Shown piece after piece: positions 54,099 to 63,266 of a stretch of 64,000 nucleotides of DNA. The stretch covers positions 434,001-498,000 of the forward strand of contig JAIDFQ010000043.1 in assembly GCA_029054245.1 (NCBI GenBank). The letters run 5' to 3'. This stretch comes from Lachnospiraceae bacterium. Its GTDB lineage: Bacteria > Bacillota > Clostridia > Lachnospirales > Lachnospiraceae. The translations under genes were made by a program, and so were the position numbers. The notes beneath the pieces are model-generated. The model was given only the letters and a program-made list of their open reading frames with translations. It made no database searches and was not told the DNA's origin. Every line of letters starts with the position of its first letter. The first letter of the stretch is position 1.

Positions 54099-55318
54099 TT
54101 AAGCACCACCTTGCGGAAATTCTTTTTCCCTCTCTTTACGACTGCACCTTCCCCGGCAAAGGTATCCTTCCCAAAAACTGCCTTGATGTCTGTCACCTTC
54201 TCGTTTTCAAGGGTTACGCCGCCCTGCTCAATGGCACGCCTTCCCTCCGAACGGCTTTGTACCAGACCAGACTTACACAGTACAGAAATCATATCTATCG
54301 TTCCGTCTGTAAAGTCTTCCTCCGTAAGCTCTAAAGTAGGCATATCAGCAGCAACCCCTTTGCTGAACAAAGCCCTTGCGCTTTCCTGCGCCTTTTGTGC
54401 CTCCTGCTGTCCATGCACCAGGCTTGTAAGCTCAAAGGCAAGAATCTCCTTTGCCTGATTGAGCTGGCTGCCTTCCCAATGATCCATCTCCTCGATCTGG
54501 CTAAGCGGCAGGAAGGTCAGCATGCGGAGACATTTGAGCACATCTGCGTCCGCTACATTTCTCCAGTATTGATAAAATTCAAAAGGAGTGGTCTTGTCAG
54601 GATCAAGCCATACCGCACCTTTCTGCGTCTTGCCCATCTTCTTTCCCTCTGAGTTGAGAAGAAGGGTAATCGTCATTGCATAGGCATCCTTTCCAAGCTT
54701 TCTTCTAATCAGTTCTGTTCCACCTAACATATTGCTCCACTGATCATCTCCGCCGAACTGCATATTACATCCATATCTCTGGAATAACTCGTAAAAGTCG
54801 TAACTCTGCATCAGCATATAGTTAAACTCAAGGAAACTCAGTCCCTTTTCCATCCTCTGCTTGTAGCATTCAGCCGTCAACATACGGTTCACAGAAAAAT
54901 GCGGTCCGATGTCACGTAAGAATTCAATATAGTTTAAATCAAGAAGCCACTCTGCATTATTCACCATGAGGGCTTTTCCCTCTGAAAAATCAATGAAGCG
55001 ACTCATCTGCTTTTTGAAGCATTCACAGTTATGGTCGATTGTTTCCTTGGTCATCATGGAACGCATATCGCTTCTTCCAGACGGATCGCCTACCATGGCA
55101 GTTCCGCCCCCAATCAGGGCAATCGGTTTATTTCCAGCCATCTGCAGACGCTTCATCAGGCAAAGCGCCATAAAATGTCCTACATGCAGAGAATCTGCAG
55201 TTGGATCAAATCCGATATAAAAAGTTGCTTTTCCATTATTGATTAGTTCCTTTATCTCTTCCTCATCTGTCAACTGTGCTAAAAGTCCCCTCGCCTTTAG
55301 TTCATCAAAAATCGTCAT
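54095..55318 (-). CDS. tyrS: Tyrosyl-tRNA synthetase
   Basis: 407 residues from the ATG at 55318 (GGAGG 5 bases upstream, itself inside a longer frame from 55330). The class I motifs are [11 protein letters not shown] (HIGH as HVGH) and [11 protein letters not shown] (KMSKS-like). A C-terminal S4-like RNA-binding domain (about 340-407) is present. It lies 41 bases after the VWA gene, so there is no room for a T-box leader. Confidence 0.95.
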   Translation of the reverse strand: MTIFDELKARGLLAQLTDEEEIKELINNGKATFYIGFDPTADSLHVGHFMALCLMKRLQMAGNKPIALIGGGTAMVGDPSGRSDMRSMMTKETIDHNCECFKKQMSRFIDFSEGKALMVNNAEWLLDLNYIEFLRDIGPHFSVNRMLTAECYKQRMEKGLSFLEFNYMLMQSYDFYELFQRYGCNMQFGGDDQWSNMLGGTELIRRKLGKDAYAMTITLLLNSEGKKMGKTQKGAVWLDPDKTTPFEFYQYWRNVADADVLKCLRMLTFLPLSQIEEMDHWEGSQLNQAKEILAFELTSLVHGQQEAQKAQESARALFSKGVAADMPTLELTEEDFTDGTIDMISVLCKSGLVQSRSEGRRAIEQGGVTLENEKVTDIKAVFGKDTFAGEGAVVKRGKKNFRKVVLK

Positions 55319-55359
55319 TTTTTCCTCCATGCCTTTCCCTCTATCCTTAAGCTTCCTGC

Positions 55360-56565
55360 TTATTTGTTCAACATCAGCTTGATCATCGCCTGATTCAAAC
55401 CGTCCACGGTAAGTTTATACATTGGGAATAATCCCTTGATTGCCGTCTCAGCCTCTCTCCATGGCGCATGTCCCGGCGCCATCTTGGGATTCATCCAAAC
55501 CACCTTTTTATAATGCCGCTTTAAGAGCTGCAGCCATTCCCAGCCGGACAACCCGCCGTTTGGACCTCTGTAATTTCCGCTGGTGGAATAAAGCTCCTCT
55601 GGCGCCATTGCCGCATCTCCCACCACGATTACCTTGTAATCGCTGTCCAGATTGCGGAACATCCATTCCGTGTCAATCCAGTCTCCGTTTTCACATTCCG
55701 GCGTTTTGTAAAGCTTGGAATAGATACAGTTATGAAAATAATAAGTTTTTACATCTTTATAGTGATTGGATTTGTGCACTGCCTGAAATAATTCATTCAG
55801 CAGTGAACTGAATGGAATCATAGTTCCCCCTGAATCCATGAGAAGCAAAAGCTTCACCGCATTTTTACGAGGCTTATCCATGACAATCTGAAGACATCCG
55901 CCGTTATTGCAGGTCTTGTCTATAGTTCCGTCTATATCAAGCTCTGTCTTTGGAATATCCAGTTTCGTGGAAAACTGGCGTAATTTACGGAACGCCAACT
56001 GAAACTGACGGTTATCCAGCATCCTGTCGTCACGAAAGTCCCGGTATTTGCGGGCGCCAATCACTTGAAACGCGCTCTGATAACCAGTCGTGCCTCCCAC
56101 TCTGATGCCGCCCATAAATCCGCCCATATTCCCAAAAGCAGTCTTTCCCATACTGCCGATCCAAAAGCTTCCTCCATTGTGTTCGCTGTCCTGATCCCGC
56201 AGCCTTTCCTTGAACTTAGCTTCCACTTCATCCTTATCGATAAACTGAATACCATCCTGTTCATTCATACGGTAGCGCTCTTCCTCGTCCACCATATCAA
56301 TCAGTTCCGATTTGTCCAGCCACTTCATCATGTTTTTAGAGATTTCATTCTCTGACTGGATTCCCTTGAAGGTCTCCTCAAAAGCCATATCAAATTTATC
56401 AAAATCCGTTTCACTTTTGACCAGTATCATTCTTGCCAGATAATAAAATTCCGTCAGGCTGCTGTTGCAAAGCCCTTTATCCAATGCTTCCTGCAGGGTA
56501 AGCCATTCACTTAATGTGACATTCAGCCCCTTCGCCTTGCAGGTGTAAAAGAATGTTGAAAACAT
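55360..56565 (-). CDS. VWA-domain protein (CoxE/YehP-like) partner of a MoxR ATPase
   Basis: 401 residues. The C-terminal half is a von Willebrand A fold opening with [16 protein letters not shown], a MIDAS-like DxGGT variant (classical DxSxS is not met), then [12 protein letters not shown]. The N-terminal half is helical and includes a Gly-rich stretch ([21 protein letters not shown]). It follows the MoxR gene by 26 bases. MoxR-VWA pairs act as chaperone-like remodelling systems; the client is unknown. Confidence 0.85.
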   Translation of the reverse strand: MFSTFFYTCKAKGLNVTLSEWLTLQEALDKGLCNSSLTEFYYLARMILVKSETDFDKFDMAFEETFKGIQSENEISKNMMKWLDKSELIDMVDEEERYRMNEQDGIQFIDKDEVEAKFKERLRDQDSEHNGGSFWIGSMGKTAFGNMGGFMGGIRVGGTTGYQSAFQVIGARKYRDFRDDRMLDNRQFQLAFRKLRQFSTKLDIPKTELDIDGTIDKTCNNGGCLQIVMDKPRKNAVKLLLLMDSGGTMIPFSSLLNELFQAVHKSNHYKDVKTYYFHNCIYSKLYKTPECENGDWIDTEWMFRNLDSDYKVIVVGDAAMAPEELYSTSGNYRGPNGGLSGWEWLQLLKRHYKKVVWMNPKMAPGHAPWREAETAIKGLFPMYKLTVDGLNQAMIKLMLNK

Positions 56566-56591
56566 GCATTTCCCTCTTTCTTAAGGCTTCC

Positions 56592-57407
56592 TTAATCCAG
56601 TTTCGTCCTTACGGTTTCGAGATCCTCATCCTTTTTCACCACAACTCCGATAAAAGGAAGCTTTGCCCTTATTTCATCTGCGGAGATTCCGCCGATCTGC
56701 ATGGCATTAATCCAATCAATCAGTTCCGAGGTGCTGGGCTTTTTGCGAATATCGCGCAGCGTTCTTATGCTGTAAAATACGTCCATGGCATTTTTCAGAA
56801 GATGTTCTTCCACATCAGGATAATGGGTCCTGACGATCTCCTCCATCAATGCTTCATCTGGGAAATCAATGTAATGGAAAATGCATCTTCTAAGGAAAGC
56901 ATCTGGAAGCTCCTTCTCCGCATTTGACGTAATAATGACGATTGGTCTGTGTTTTGCCTTTACGGTCCGTTTGGTCTCATGGATATAAAACTCCATCTGA
57001 TCCAGTTCCCACAAGAGATCGTTGGGAAATTCCAAATCTGCCTTGTCAATCTCATCAATAAGCAGAATCACCTGTTCGTCCGCCTCAAAAGCCTCTCCCA
57101 GCTTTCCAAGCTTGATATAATGGGCAATGTCATCCACCCCTTCTTCGCCGAACTGTCCATCATAAAGCCTCTGGATCGTGTCATACATATAAAGACCGTC
57201 CTGGGCTTTCGTGGTAGATTTAATATTCCAGATAATCAGCTTTTTTCCTAAAGACTTGGCAACGGCTTCCGCCAGCATGGTCTTGCCTGTTCCCGGTTCC
57301 CCCTTAATCAGCAGCGGTTTCTGCAGCGCGATTGCTACATTGACGCTCGCCATAAGCTGCTCTGATGCCACATATTCACTGGTACTGCTAAATTGCTGTC
57401 CGTTCAT
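56592..57407 (-). CDS. MoxR-family AAA+ ATPase
   Basis: 271 residues. Walker A is GEPGTGKTML (about 37-46), Walker B is ILLIDEIDKAD, sensor 1 is IITSNAEKELPDAFLRRC with the arginine finger region, and sensor 2 follows near RDIRKKPSTSEL. MoxR proteins partner with VWA proteins such as the gene just downstream. It lies 42 bases after gpsA. Confidence 0.92.
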   Translation of the reverse strand: MNGQQFSSTSEYVASEQLMASVNVAIALQKPLLIKGEPGTGKTMLAEAVAKSLGKKLIIWNIKSTTKAQDGLYMYDTIQRLYDGQFGEEGVDDIAHYIKLGKLGEAFEADEQVILLIDEIDKADLEFPNDLLWELDQMEFYIHETKRTVKAKHRPIVIITSNAEKELPDAFLRRCIFHYIDFPDEALMEEIVRTHYPDVEEHLLKNAMDVFYSIRTLRDIRKKPSTSELIDWINAMQIGGISADEIRAKLPFIGVVVKKDEDLETVRTKLD

Positions 57408-57449
57408 GATAACCTCATTTCTGCACCCTAAGTGCCTTTCATTTTGACC

Positions 57450-58487
57450 CTACCATGGTATTTCCACACTGTTTTGATATAATTGCCTTAAATCGATATT
57501 TTCAACCTTTTTGTCCCTGAGCATCAGTTCGTTCACGGCATCCCTTGCAGATCTGCCTTCAAATAAGATTTTATTTACCTGCTCGATAATCGGAACTGGC
57601 ACATTATATTTTTGCGCCAGCGCATATCCTGCTTTTGCAGAATAAACACCTTCCACCACCATTTTCACTTCTGCCATCGCTTCTTCCATAGATGCGCCTT
57701 TTCCAATCAGAATGCCGGCACGCCGGTTTCTGGAATGCATGGATGCACAAGTCACAATCAAATCTCCGATTCCGGTAAGACCATAAAAGGTTTCAATCCT
57801 GCCTCCCATGCTGATACCTAATCTGGCGATTTCCGCAATTCCCCTTGTAATAAGAGCTGCCTTGGTATTGTCTCCATATCCCAGACCGTCCGCCATTCCG
57901 GCGGCAAGGGCAACCACATTTTTAAGCGCTGCCCCAAGCTCGATTCCCATAACGTCCGAACTTGTGTATACCCTAAACACCTTGCTCATAAACAAGTTCT
58001 GCAGATACTCCGCAGTCTCCTTATCCTTCGCGCCCACGACGATGGTAGTGGGGATTCCCTTGCCCACCTCTTCTGCATGGGATGGACCAGAAAGCACCGC
58101 CACCTCCCCGCTAGGGATTTCCTGCTCAATAATCTCCGAAAGCGTCATAAGGGTGGTCTCTTCAATTCCCTTTGCAACGTTAATGATTTTCTGACCATTT
58201 TTAATAAATGGCGCCATTTTAGCGGATGTACTTCTGGTAAAAGGAGACGGAACCGCCATAACAAGCACGTCCCTGCCCGTAACAGCCTTCTCAAGGTCCG
58301 TTGTAAACTCCATGTCACCAGGAAGAATGACCCCAGGAAGCTTGTCCTTATGCTCATGCTCCTCATTTAACATTTTGATTTCATCTTCCATAATAGACCA
58401 TACCGTAACCTGATGCCCATTATTGTGAAGAAGAAGGGCAAGTGCGCATCCCCAGCTGCCCGCCCCTATGATTCCTACATTTGCCAT
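57450..58487 (-). CDS. gpsA: Glycerol-3-phosphate dehydrogenase (NAD(P)+)
   Basis: 345 residues from the ATG at 58487 (MANVGIIGAGSWGCALA), which matches the family start and has GGAGAT upstream; an ATG at 58508 directly abuts the plsY stop. The Rossmann motif GAGSWG, SGPSHAEEVGKG, and ALKNVVALAAGMADGLGYGDN with the catalytic lysine are present. It makes sn-glycerol-3-phosphate for membrane lipids, used by PlsY encoded just upstream. Confidence 0.95.
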   Translation of the reverse strand: MANVGIIGAGSWGCALALLLHNNGHQVTVWSIMEDEIKMLNEEHEHKDKLPGVILPGDMEFTTDLEKAVTGRDVLVMAVPSPFTRSTSAKMAPFIKNGQKIINVAKGIEETTLMTLSEIIEQEIPSGEVAVLSGPSHAEEVGKGIPTTIVVGAKDKETAEYLQNLFMSKVFRVYTSSDVMGIELGAALKNVVALAAGMADGLGYGDNTKAALITRGIAEIARLGISMGGRIETFYGLTGIGDLIVTCASMHSRNRRAGILIGKGASMEEAMAEVKMVVEGVYSAKAGYALAQKYNVPVPIIEQVNKILFEGRSARDAVNELMLRDKKVENIDLRQLYQNSVEIPW

Positions 58488-58508
58488 AGTTTGCTTATCT
58501 CCAATCAT

Positions 58509-59156
58509 CTATTCTTTATTTTTTTTGGTGAGATAGGTCTTCCGCTCTTCGCCCTTAAGCAGACGGACAATGTTTTCACGGTGCTTATAGTAAGCAAGAA
58601 TCGTAAGCACTGCCGTAAGAATGTACATTTCTATCAGAACCTCCCTAGGCGCGCCAAACATCCCAAGCTGTCCTACAACCACCATCTCAATCAGCAATCC
58701 CGCATAGACAAGAAGAGACCCCAGTGACACATAATGTGTTAAAAAAAAGGCTCCAAAGAATATAATGACGCCCATCGGTACAAAAGCAGGATGGAATGAC
58801 AAAATAAGACCAGCTGTGGCGGCAATTCCTTTCCCTCCCTTAAATTTTAGGTAAAAAGGAAAATTGTGCCCTAATATGGCGCCGGCGGCAGCATACAACT
58901 TAAGCAAATACAATTCTTCCGGATGCGACTTGCCAAACAGCACACCGCAGATAACAATGGCAAGAATACATTTTATGATGTCTCCCGCTAATACGATAAG
59001 CCCAGCCTTCGTCCCAAGTACGCGGAGCGTGTTCGTGGTTCCTGCATTTCCGCTTCCATGCTCCCTTATATCTATTCCGTGAAGCTTCCCATAAATGAAA
59101 GCTGTCTGAAACATTCCAAAAACATATCCAATGACAATACAAATGATTCGTTCCAA
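58509..59156 (-). CDS. plsY: Acyl-phosphate:glycerol-3-phosphate acyltransferase PlsY
   Basis: 215 residues using the TTG at 59156. The longest frame would start 84 bases earlier inside der and add a basic non-family lead; the family start matches LERIICIVIGYVFG here, and AAAGGA lies 11 bases upstream. Five or more membrane helices surround the conserved GSGNAGTTNTLR, GHNFPFYLKFKGGKGIA and the later glycine-rich loops. PlsY makes lysophosphatidate from acyl-phosphate. It begins one base after the der stop and precedes gpsA. Confidence 0.92.
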   Translation of the reverse strand: MERIICIVIGYVFGMFQTAFIYGKLHGIDIREHGSGNAGTTNTLRVLGTKAGLIVLAGDIIKCILAIVICGVLFGKSHPEELYLLKLYAAAGAILGHNFPFYLKFKGGKGIAATAGLILSFHPAFVPMGVIIFFGAFFLTHYVSLGSLLVYAGLLIEMVVVGQLGMFGAPREVLIEMYILTAVLTILAYYKHRENIVRLLKGEERKTYLTKKNKE

Positions 59157-59157
59157 T

Positions 59158-60492
59158 TTATTTGTTTTCCTTTCTTTCCCTGATGATGAACTTAAGCGGT
59201 GTGCCTTTGAACCCAAAAGCTTCCCGTATCTTATTCTCAATGTACCTTGTATAGGAAAAATGCATCAATTCTTTATCATTTACAAAAATAACAAAGGTAG
59301 GCGGCTTGACCGAAGCCTGGGTAATATAGTAGAGCCTTAACCGTTTCCCTTTATCGGAAGGCGGCTGCTGAAGCGCTACAGCCTCGCTCATGATTTCATT
59401 GAGCACGCCTGTTGAGACCCGCATGGCATGATTCTCGCTCACCGTGTCAATCAATTCATATAGTTTTGTAATCCGCTGACCAGTCACTGCCGAGATAAAA
59501 GTAATCTCTGCATAGGGCATATAAGACAGCACTTCCCTGATTTTAGAAGTATACTGGTTGACCGTCTTATTGTCCTTTTCAATGGCATCCCATTTATTCA
59601 CGGCAATAATCACTGCCTTGCCTCTTTCATGGGCAATCCCTGCGATTTTTGCATCCTGCTGGGTCACACCCTCCTGTGCATCAATCATTAATATTACAAC
59701 GTCTGCCCGCTCCACGGCGCTCACCGTACGCACGATCATATAGCGTTCTAATTCTTCTTTTATTTTATTTTTACGCCTAAGTCCTGCCGTGTCAATAAAA
59801 ACATATTCTTTGCCGTTATATGTGACCGGCGTGTCCACTGCATCCCTAGTGGTACCTGCAATATCTGAAACGATAAGCCGGTTTTCTCCGATCATCTTAT
59901 TAATCAGCGAAGATTTCCCCACATTGGGTTTCCCCACAATGGCAACTTTAATCCGCTCATCTTCCTCATCTGCATTTCCCGCATCTTTAAAGTACCCGAC
60001 CACTTCATCCAGCATATCCCCGATTCCCAGCTGATTCGCTGCTGAAATCGGATGTGGCTCTCCAATCCCCAAATTATAGAACTCATAAGTATCAGCCATA
60101 TATTTTTCAAAATTATCTACTTTATTGACGGCAAGAATGACTGGCTTGTGAGAGCGGCGGAGCATGTCAGCCACCTTCCCATCCGCATCCACCAGCCCCT
60201 GCCTTACATCCACCATAAAGATAATCACATCTGCCGTGTCCATGGCAATCTGCGCCTGCTCACGCATCTGAGATAAAATCACATCCTGACTGTCCGGCTC
60301 AATGCCGCCGGTGTCAATCAAAGTAAATGCCTTGTCCAGCCACGTCACATCTGCATATATTCTGTCTCTGGTGATTCCCGGAGTATCTTTTACAATTGAA
60401 ATCCTCTGTCCCGCCAATGCATTAAACAGCGTGGATTTTCCCACATTCGGTCTTCCCACAACTGCCACGATTGGCTTTCTTTTTTTGCTCAT
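59158..60492 (-). CDS. der: Der (EngA), double-domain GTPase of 50S ribosome assembly
   Basis: 444 residues with two consecutive G domains (G1 GRPNVGKSTLF near residue 11 and GKPNVGKSSLI near 185) and a KH-like C-terminal domain ending RERKENK. G3 and G4 motifs are visible in both (DTGG, NKVD; DTAG, NKWD). It follows the radical SAM gene by one base and is directly followed by plsY. Confidence 0.97.
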   Translation of the reverse strand: MSKKRKPIVAVVGRPNVGKSTLFNALAGQRISIVKDTPGITRDRIYADVTWLDKAFTLIDTGGIEPDSQDVILSQMREQAQIAMDTADVIIFMVDVRQGLVDADGKVADMLRRSHKPVILAVNKVDNFEKYMADTYEFYNLGIGEPHPISAANQLGIGDMLDEVVGYFKDAGNADEEDERIKVAIVGKPNVGKSSLINKMIGENRLIVSDIAGTTRDAVDTPVTYNGKEYVFIDTAGLRRKNKIKEELERYMIVRTVSAVERADVVILMIDAQEGVTQQDAKIAGIAHERGKAVIIAVNKWDAIEKDNKTVNQYTSKIREVLSYMPYAEITFISAVTGQRITKLYELIDTVSENHAMRVSTGVLNEIMSEAVALQQPPSDKGKRLRLYYITQASVKPPTFVIFVNDKELMHFSYTRYIENKIREAFGFKGTPLKFIIRERKENK

Positions 60493-60493
60493 G

Positions 60494-61870
60494 TCAGTTC
60501 ATGTCCTTTCCACATACCGTTTTTCCTAAAACAGCATCAATAAAGTCATATCCGCTTGATTTTACAATATCTATTTTTACTTGTAAAGCATTTTTCATCT
60601 CCGTCACCGTCATATCGTCCAGAAAAACTTCCTCTCCGCTCCTTAACGTATTCTGAGGCAGCAAAAGCCGGCCGCCCAGTTTCTGCCCTTTAAGCTGAGA
60701 TACAATATCCTGCCCTGTAAGAAGCCCTGTAACTGTGATCTGCTCCCCGAAAAAATGATTGACAATCGGGTATACATGGATGATAAGCCCCGGTAACAAA
60801 TCCATCATTTTCTCCGCCATTTTCAGAATATAGGGATAGGAAATCTGCCCTGTGACCGCAGATATTTCCATAGAAGCTTCCCTGTCTTCTTTTGGCTTTT
60901 CCTGGTGCAGCTTTGTTTCCAATATCCTTAATCCCTCTTCAAATTCATCCATCAAAAGCCGCAGCATGCCAACCCCGTTTTCCAGTTGAAGGTAGCCGTC
61001 ATAGGTTTCCCTATGCGGCAGCTGCCGCTTTGCTGTAATATACCATTCATCACTGGCGTGGACAAAATGAATGCCATGCGCTGCGTAGATTTCTTTCTGG
61101 AACCCATGGATCATATCAAGTACGTTTTCCGCATCTTCCTTCGTAAACGGTTCCAGCGGGTACAGCCCTTCCCTGAATTTTGACAGCCCCACTGGCACTA
61201 CCGAAACGCTTTCAAGAACTGGAATATACTCCATCAGCCTGCGGATGCTGTACGCTAACTCATTTCCATCATTCACGCCCTTGCAAAGGACAATCTGCCC
61301 ATTCATGGTAATGCCTGCCTCATAAAACCGGTCTGCCTTTTTAAGCGCTTCCCCTGCAAAACGGTTATTCAGCATCTTGCACCTAAGATCTGGATTCATA
61401 GTCTGAAAAGAAATATTGATAGGCGAAAGATGATACTGGATGATCCTGTCCACATCATGATCTGACATGTTAGTCAGCGTCACATAATTGCCTTGCAAGA
61501 AGGAGAGCCTTGAATCGTCATCCTTAAAATATAGGGTCTTCCTCATTCCCTTGGGCATCTGGTCTATAAAGCAGAAAATGCACTTATTTTGACAGGAGCG
61601 GTAATCATCCATAAGCCCGCTATCAAACACGATCCCCAAATCCTCGTCTTCCTCCTTGTCTACCTCCAAAAGCCACTGCTCCTTATTCGGTTTTTCAATG
61701 AGGATTTCAATATATTCATTTTCAACATAATACTGATAATCAAAAATATCTTCTATTTCCTTCTGATTGATGGAAAGAAGCCTGTCCCCCGGCTCGATTT
61801 CCAGTTCCATAGCAATGCTGCCGTTAAGTATCTCTTTGATCACATGACCCTTCTGCTCTTTTCTTTTCAT
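60494..61870 (-). CDS. PDZ-radical SAM-DUF512 family protein
   Basis: 458 residues from the ATG at 61870. An N-terminal PDZ-like domain (about 10-70; GSIAMELEIEPGDRLLSIN) is followed by a radical SAM core with CQNKCIFCFIDQMP (CxxxCxxC) and a C-terminal DUF512 region ending in DFIDAVLG. The longer ATG at 61903 is at the predicted transcription start of the promoter at 61907-61935, so the shorter form is used. Such proteins often sit directly upstream of der; their reaction is unknown. Confidence 0.88.
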   Translation of the reverse strand: MKRKEQKGHVIKEILNGSIAMELEIEPGDRLLSINQKEIEDIFDYQYYVENEYIEILIEKPNKEQWLLEVDKEEDEDLGIVFDSGLMDDYRSCQNKCIFCFIDQMPKGMRKTLYFKDDDSRLSFLQGNYVTLTNMSDHDVDRIIQYHLSPINISFQTMNPDLRCKMLNNRFAGEALKKADRFYEAGITMNGQIVLCKGVNDGNELAYSIRRLMEYIPVLESVSVVPVGLSKFREGLYPLEPFTKEDAENVLDMIHGFQKEIYAAHGIHFVHASDEWYITAKRQLPHRETYDGYLQLENGVGMLRLLMDEFEEGLRILETKLHQEKPKEDREASMEISAVTGQISYPYILKMAEKMMDLLPGLIIHVYPIVNHFFGEQITVTGLLTGQDIVSQLKGQKLGGRLLLPQNTLRSGEEVFLDDMTVTEMKNALQVKIDIVKSSGYDFIDAVLGKTVCGKDMN

Positions 61871-61906
61871 AAAATACCTGCTTATATCCTTCCTTAATTC
61901 CATTCT

Positions 61907-61935
61907 ATTTTACTAGAATTTTCTTGACGTGTCAC
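61907..61935 (-). promoter_or_regulatory. Probable promoter of the radical SAM-der-plsY-gpsA unit
   Basis: On the minus strand GTGACA (61930-61935) and TAAAAT (61907-61912) are spaced by 17 bases. The start near 61900 leaves about 30 bases to the ATG at 61870. It overlaps the divergent prs promoter, so the two may compete for polymerase. Confidence 0.5.
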
Positions 61936-61952
61936 TACCATAATGATATAAA
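61924..61952 (+). promoter_or_regulatory. Consensus promoter of prs
   Basis: TTGACG (61924-61929) and TATAAA (61947-61952) are spaced by exactly 17 bases, giving a start near 61959 and a leader of about 34 bases that contains the GGAGG binding site before the ATG at 61993. It overlaps the oppositely oriented promoter at 61907-61935. Confidence 0.7.
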
Positions 61953-61992
61953 ATAAAGTGATATATAATCTATTTACATTCTGGAGGTCATT

Positions 61993-63189
61993 ATGCCTAA
62001 TCTACTCGAACTGGAAGCAGCCATTCCGGTTGCCCCTTTAAAGCTGGTGGTCATGGATTCAGCTGCCATGCTAGGAAACAAAGTCAACAATCATCTTGTC
62101 AATTTCAGAAGAGATGTAAAAAATATAGCCAAAAACGATCCTGCTTTTGAGGGCTACGTCGCTGATAACTACATTCTGGATGCTGCCTGCTACCGCTTTG
62201 GTACCGGGGAAGGAAAAGCCGTCCTCTATGAATCTATACGCGGGAAAGACTTGTTCATCCTTGTAGATGTCTGCAATCATAGCATCGCATACAGAATGAA
62301 CGGCTATACCAACTACAAATCTCCTGATGACCATTATCAGGATTTAAAAAGAATCATCGCGGCAGTCAACGGAAAAGCACACCGCATCAACGTCATTATG
62401 CCTTTTCTCTATGAAGGACGCCAACATAAAAGGTCTGGACGGGAATCTCTTGACTGCGCCTATGCAATCGAAGAATTAAGCAAGATGGGCGTCAACAATT
62501 TCATTACCTTTGACGCTCATGATCCCAGAGTGCAGAATGCAGAGCCTTTAAGGGGGTTTGACAATTTCACGCCTCCTTATCAGTTTATCCGCGCGCTCCT
62601 TGCCGCAGACGACAGTCTCCTGATTGATAAAGATCATTTAATCGTAATCAGCCCTGATGAAGGCGCTTTAGACCGTGCAGTCTATTTTGCCAATGTCCTT
62701 GGTGTAGATACAGGCATGTTCTATAAACGCCGTGATTATTCCACCATTGTAAATGGCAAAAACCCCATCGTCGCCCACGAATTTTTAGGGGACAATATTG
62801 ATGGAAAGGATGTTATCATCATTGATGATATGATTTCCTCCGGCGGAAGCATGATCGACACGGCAAGGCAGTTAAAAGCAATGAACGCCAAACGTGTTTA
62901 CATATGCTGTACCTTCGGACTCTTTACAGATGGGCTCGCCCGTTTCGACGAGGCATATGAGAAATGTTATTTTGACAAGGTGGTAACCACGAACCTGACC
63001 TACCAGATTCCCGAACTCAAATCCCGCCCCTACTATCTGGAAGCGGATATGAGCAAATTCATGGCTTCTATCATTGATTTCATGAACCATGATTCCTCCA
63101 TGGCAAACGTTTATACACCTACCGAAAAGATCCGTGAGTTCCTGGCAAGCTATAACAACCGTGAAATCACGTATTCCTTAAATGAATAA
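61993..63189 (+). CDS. prs: Ribose-phosphate pyrophosphokinase, long variant
   Basis: 398 residues, about 80 longer than the common PRPP synthetase. The family layout is kept: two phosphoribosyltransferase-type domains with MPFLYEGRQHKRSGRESLDC (given here as PFLYEGRQHKRSGRES) for ATP, FDAHDPRVQNAEPL, and the PRPP loop DVIIIDDMISSGGSM. The loop differs from the usual DDxxDTGGT by having Ser-Ser-Gly-Gly-Ser. The extra length lies at both ends and in the flag region. It makes PRPP for nucleotides, His and Trp. GGAGG lies 7 bases upstream. Confidence 0.87.
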   Translation: MPNLLELEAAIPVAPLKLVVMDSAAMLGNKVNNHLVNFRRDVKNIAKNDPAFEGYVADNYILDAACYRFGTGEGKAVLYESIRGKDLFILVDVCNHSIAYRMNGYTNYKSPDDHYQDLKRIIAAVNGKAHRINVIMPFLYEGRQHKRSGRESLDCAYAIEELSKMGVNNFITFDAHDPRVQNAEPLRGFDNFTPPYQFIRALLAADDSLLIDKDHLIVISPDEGALDRAVYFANVLGVDTGMFYKRRDYSTIVNGKNPIVAHEFLGDNIDGKDVIIIDDMISSGGSMIDTARQLKAMNAKRVYICCTFGLFTDGLARFDEAYEKCYFDKVVTTNLTYQIPELKSRPYYLEADMSKFMASIIDFMNHDSSMANVYTPTEKIREFLASYNNREITYSLNE

Positions 63190-63227
63190 CCATTACAAAA
63201 ACAGCCCTATAAATAATGAGAGCAAAA

Positions 63228-63260
63228 AGCAGGGACCGTCATTCTTATCGGTACCCTGCT
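63228..63260. terminator. Bidirectional terminator between prs and the sensor kinase
   Basis: An outer 7-bp stem (AGCAGGG at 63228-63234 and CCCTGCT at 63254-63260) is extended by an inner CCG/CGG pairing. It is followed by CTTTTTC on the plus strand and by TTTTTGCT on the minus strand, so it can end both convergent transcripts. Confidence 0.85.
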
Positions 63261-63266
63261 CTTTTT

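Noticed and set aside
55319-55359. T-box leader for tyrS
   Set aside because: Only 41 bases separate tyrS from the upstream VWA gene, which is too short for a T-box.
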